A stretch of 15,896 nt of DNA from Deltaproteobacteria bacterium. GTDB lineage: Bacteria > Desulfobacterota > Desulfobulbia > Desulfobulbales > SURF-16. The notes under the pieces were generated by a model. That model ran no database searches and was not told the origin of the DNA. It saw only the letters and a list, made by a program, of their open reading frames with translations. A program made the translations under genes and the position numbers. The stretch is from positions 1 through 15,896 of the forward strand of contig JAOZSN010000062.1 in NCBI GenBank assembly GCA_029939635.1, given 5' to 3'. Positions 14,605 through 15,896 of the stretch are shown here, one piece after another (the first letter of the stretch is position 1; each line of letters begins with the position of its first letter).

Positions 14605-15676
14605 AACGGATACCCCGCTGCCTTTTCCTAAAAATCAGGCAGAAGAATGGGCCGCCAATAAGGGCGGTGAGTACGCCAATGGGCACCTCGACCGGTAACA
14701 CGGCCCGGGTGACGGTATCGGCCATGAGGAGCAAAATGGCCCCAGCCAGGATGGAGACAGGGATCAATTTACGATTATCAGGCCCAACCACAAAACGCAT
14801 GAGATGGGGGACGATGAGACCGACAAAACCAATAATACCAGAGACAGCCACACACACCGCAGTAACCAGGGAGGCAGTAAGCAGCAATATCATCCTGGTG
14901 CGGGCCGTATCAACGCCCAGGGCATCGGCAGAACGCCCCCCCAGGCTCATGATATTGAGATCCCGACCATAATAAATAGCGATGACACAGCCAATGGCCA
15001 GGGCGATGCCAACAAAACAGACATCAGCCCAGGTTCTGGAGGCAAAGCTGCCCATAAGCCAGAAGATTATAACCGCCACCTGCTCGTCAGCCAGGTATTT
15101 CAAAAAGCTGATGCCAGCCGAAAGAATAGCCCCCACAATAACCCCGGAAAGGATAAGGGTATTGGCCGACATCTGGCCATTAAAGGTGGAGAGGGAAAGA
15201 ACAACAAAGAGGGTTGCCACGGCCCCGGCAAAGGCAAAGAGGGGAACAGAAAAGGAGCCAATCAGGGTAAGGTTAGCCAGCAGGGCCAGGGAGGCACCAA
15301 AGGCGGCTCCAGAGGAGATACCTAAGGTATAAGGGTCGGCCAGGGGGTTCAAAAGAATGCCCTGATAAATAACACCACTCATGGCCAGACCAGCTCCCAC
15401 CAGGGTGGCCGTCAGGATACGGGGTAAGCGGACATCCATAACCACAAAGGGTACGGTCTGGTCAAGACCGGCCAGCAGAGTGGGATTATTGAAGAGCTTC
15501 GAGACAACCACATTAATGATATCAGTAGCAGAAACCTGCATATAGCCCATACCAGTGGCGAGCAATATCGCAGCCACAGTGGCGAGCAACAGGCCACCAA
15601 GAAGGAGCCAGTATGTGTTAGAAGAAGACATAAATTTACGGTTGACGGTTGGTGGTTGAAAAATCATCTTAAGCAA
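14597..15676 (-). CDS. btuC: ABC transporter permease for corrinoid import (BtuC-like, FecCD family)
   Basis: A 359-residue inner-membrane protein with about ten hydrophobic segments and FecCD hallmarks: VRLPRILTATLVGAGLAMSGVIYQ near residues 100-120, NPLADPYTLGISSGAAFGA, the GFVGLIVPHLMRFVVGPD loop that contacts the ATPase, and the C-terminal EVPIGVLTALIGGPFFCLIFRK. Start TTG at 15676 is chosen because GGGAGGT (15687-15681) sits about 5 bases upstream. An ATG at 15667 is further away but possible. It is the first gene behind the second cobalamin riboswitch and overlaps btuD by 8 bp. No binding protein is in this operon; the BtuF-like ones are in the btuB operon, so the two transcripts together make the full importer. 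Confidence 0.95.
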   Translation of the reverse strand: MLKMIFQPPTVNRKFMSSSNTYWLLLGGLLLATVAAILLATGMGYMQVSATDIINVVVSKLFNNPTLLAGLDQTVPFVVMDVRLPRILTATLVGAGLAMSGVIYQGILLNPLADPYTLGISSGAAFGASLALLANLTLIGSFSVPLFAFAGAVATLFVVLSLSTFNGQMSANTLILSGVIVGAILSAGISFLKYLADEQVAVIIFWLMGSFASRTWADVCFVGIALAIGCVIAIYYGRDLNIMSLGGRSADALGVDTARTRMILLLTASLVTAVCVAVSGIIGFVGLIVPHLMRFVVGPDNRKLIPVSILAGAILLLMADTVTRAVLPVEVPIGVLTALIGGPFFCLIFRKRQRGIRFE

Positions 15677-15741
15677 GACAACCTCCCTAACTTCATAAGA
15701 AACTCATCAAACACCATTTAGCTGTCCAGGAGCTTTGGCAT

Positions 15742-15778
15742 AAAAAAACCCCGAACCATTTGATTAATGATCCGAGGA
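15742..15778 (-). terminator. Rho-independent terminator of the btuC cobalamin riboswitch
   Basis: On the - strand CCTCGGATCAT pairs with ATGGTTCGGGG (11 bp, some G-U pairs), followed by seven T (15748-15742). It is homologous to the terminator before btuB and lies 66 bp ahead of the btuC start. Confidence 0.88.
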
Positions 15779-15805
15779 TTCCCTGTTTCCTGCGAATAAA
15801 CGAAA

Positions 15806-15824
15806 GTCTCATGTCCACGGAGAC
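15806..15824 (-). other. Small conserved hairpin between aptamer and terminator (btuC leader)
   Basis: On the - strand GTCTC-CGTGGACAT-GAGAC: a 5-bp stem with a 9-nt loop almost identical to the loop at 11875-11891 in the btuB leader, while the stem bases differ in a compensating way. Confidence 0.55.
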
Positions 15825-15841
15825 CAACACTATTTACCTTT

Positions 15842-15896
15842 TTTCCAGACAGGTCTTCTGACTCCCGGATCAATCTCATTCTGCGCCTTCCCAACC
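15842..15896 (-). promoter_or_regulatory. Cobalamin riboswitch upstream of btuC (3' part only, cut by the window edge)
   Basis: The last 55 bases of the window are identical, base for base, to 11935-11989, the 3' part of the btuB riboswitch. They include GGGAAGGC, the conserved GATTGATCCGGGAGTC stretch and the B12 box AGTCAGAAGACCTG. The 5' half of the aptamer and its promoter lie beyond 15896. With the terminator at 15742-15778 it should control btuC-btuD-cbiA. Confidence 0.93.

Noticed and set aside
14804..15332. Overlapping + strand open frames of 173 and 116 codons
   Set aside because: They are antisense to btuC, with low-complexity composition and no credible ribosome binding site.

Overview
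The window carries two metal/cofactor uptake systems of a Gram-negative bacterium. The gene set and style suggest a sulfate-reducing deltaproteobacterium of the Desulfobulbales/Desulfotalea type: FeoA-FeoA-FeoB-FeoC preceded by a DUF2325 gene, an exported CbiZ fusion, moderate GC, and AT-rich 'CTAATTCC' repeats. That placement is recognition from content, not a database match.

Left part (1-4541, + strand): a compact ferrous-iron uptake operon, DUF2325 gene - feoA1 - feoA2 - feoB - feoC-like, with ATGA stop/start overlaps around feoB. Ahead of it lie two copies of an 18-bp site (17/18 identical, opposite orientation) flanking a plausible promoter. They resemble DtxR/IdeR-type iron boxes.

Middle and right (4656-15896, all - strand): two cobalamin (B12) uptake operons, each with a cobalamin riboswitch and a riboswitch-type terminator. 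The first, read right to left, is promoter (12242-12214) - riboswitch (12203-11932) - terminator - btuB-like receptor - exported fusion of a BtuF-like binding protein with CbiZ adenosylcobinamide amidohydrolase - a second BtuF-like protein - exbB - exbD - tonB. The second begins with a riboswitch cut by the window edge (15896-15842), then terminator - btuC - btuD - cbiA. Together they cover outer-membrane capture with its own energising complex, periplasmic binding, inner-membrane import, and enzymes that remodel scavenged corrinoids. The two operons converge on the iron operon at about 4541-4656.

Between the two B12 operons (12250-12410) sits a MITE-like element with perfect 10-bp terminal inverted repeats, a 10-bp flanking direct repeat and a dRS3-like palindrome inside. 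A separate AT-rich repeat family (motif AATTAGGAATTAG) occurs three times: as a long hairpin inside an arm of the first riboswitch aptamer, between that riboswitch's terminator and btuB, and at the btuF/exbB junction, where it encodes the last residues of BtuF and supplies the exbB ribosome binding site.

The most notable points are the periplasmic BtuF-CbiZ fusion, the repeat-inserted riboswitch, the MITE-like element, the repeat used as coding/SD sequence, and the paired operator sites in front of feo. No rRNA, tRNA, CRISPR array, transposase gene or phage gene was seen.
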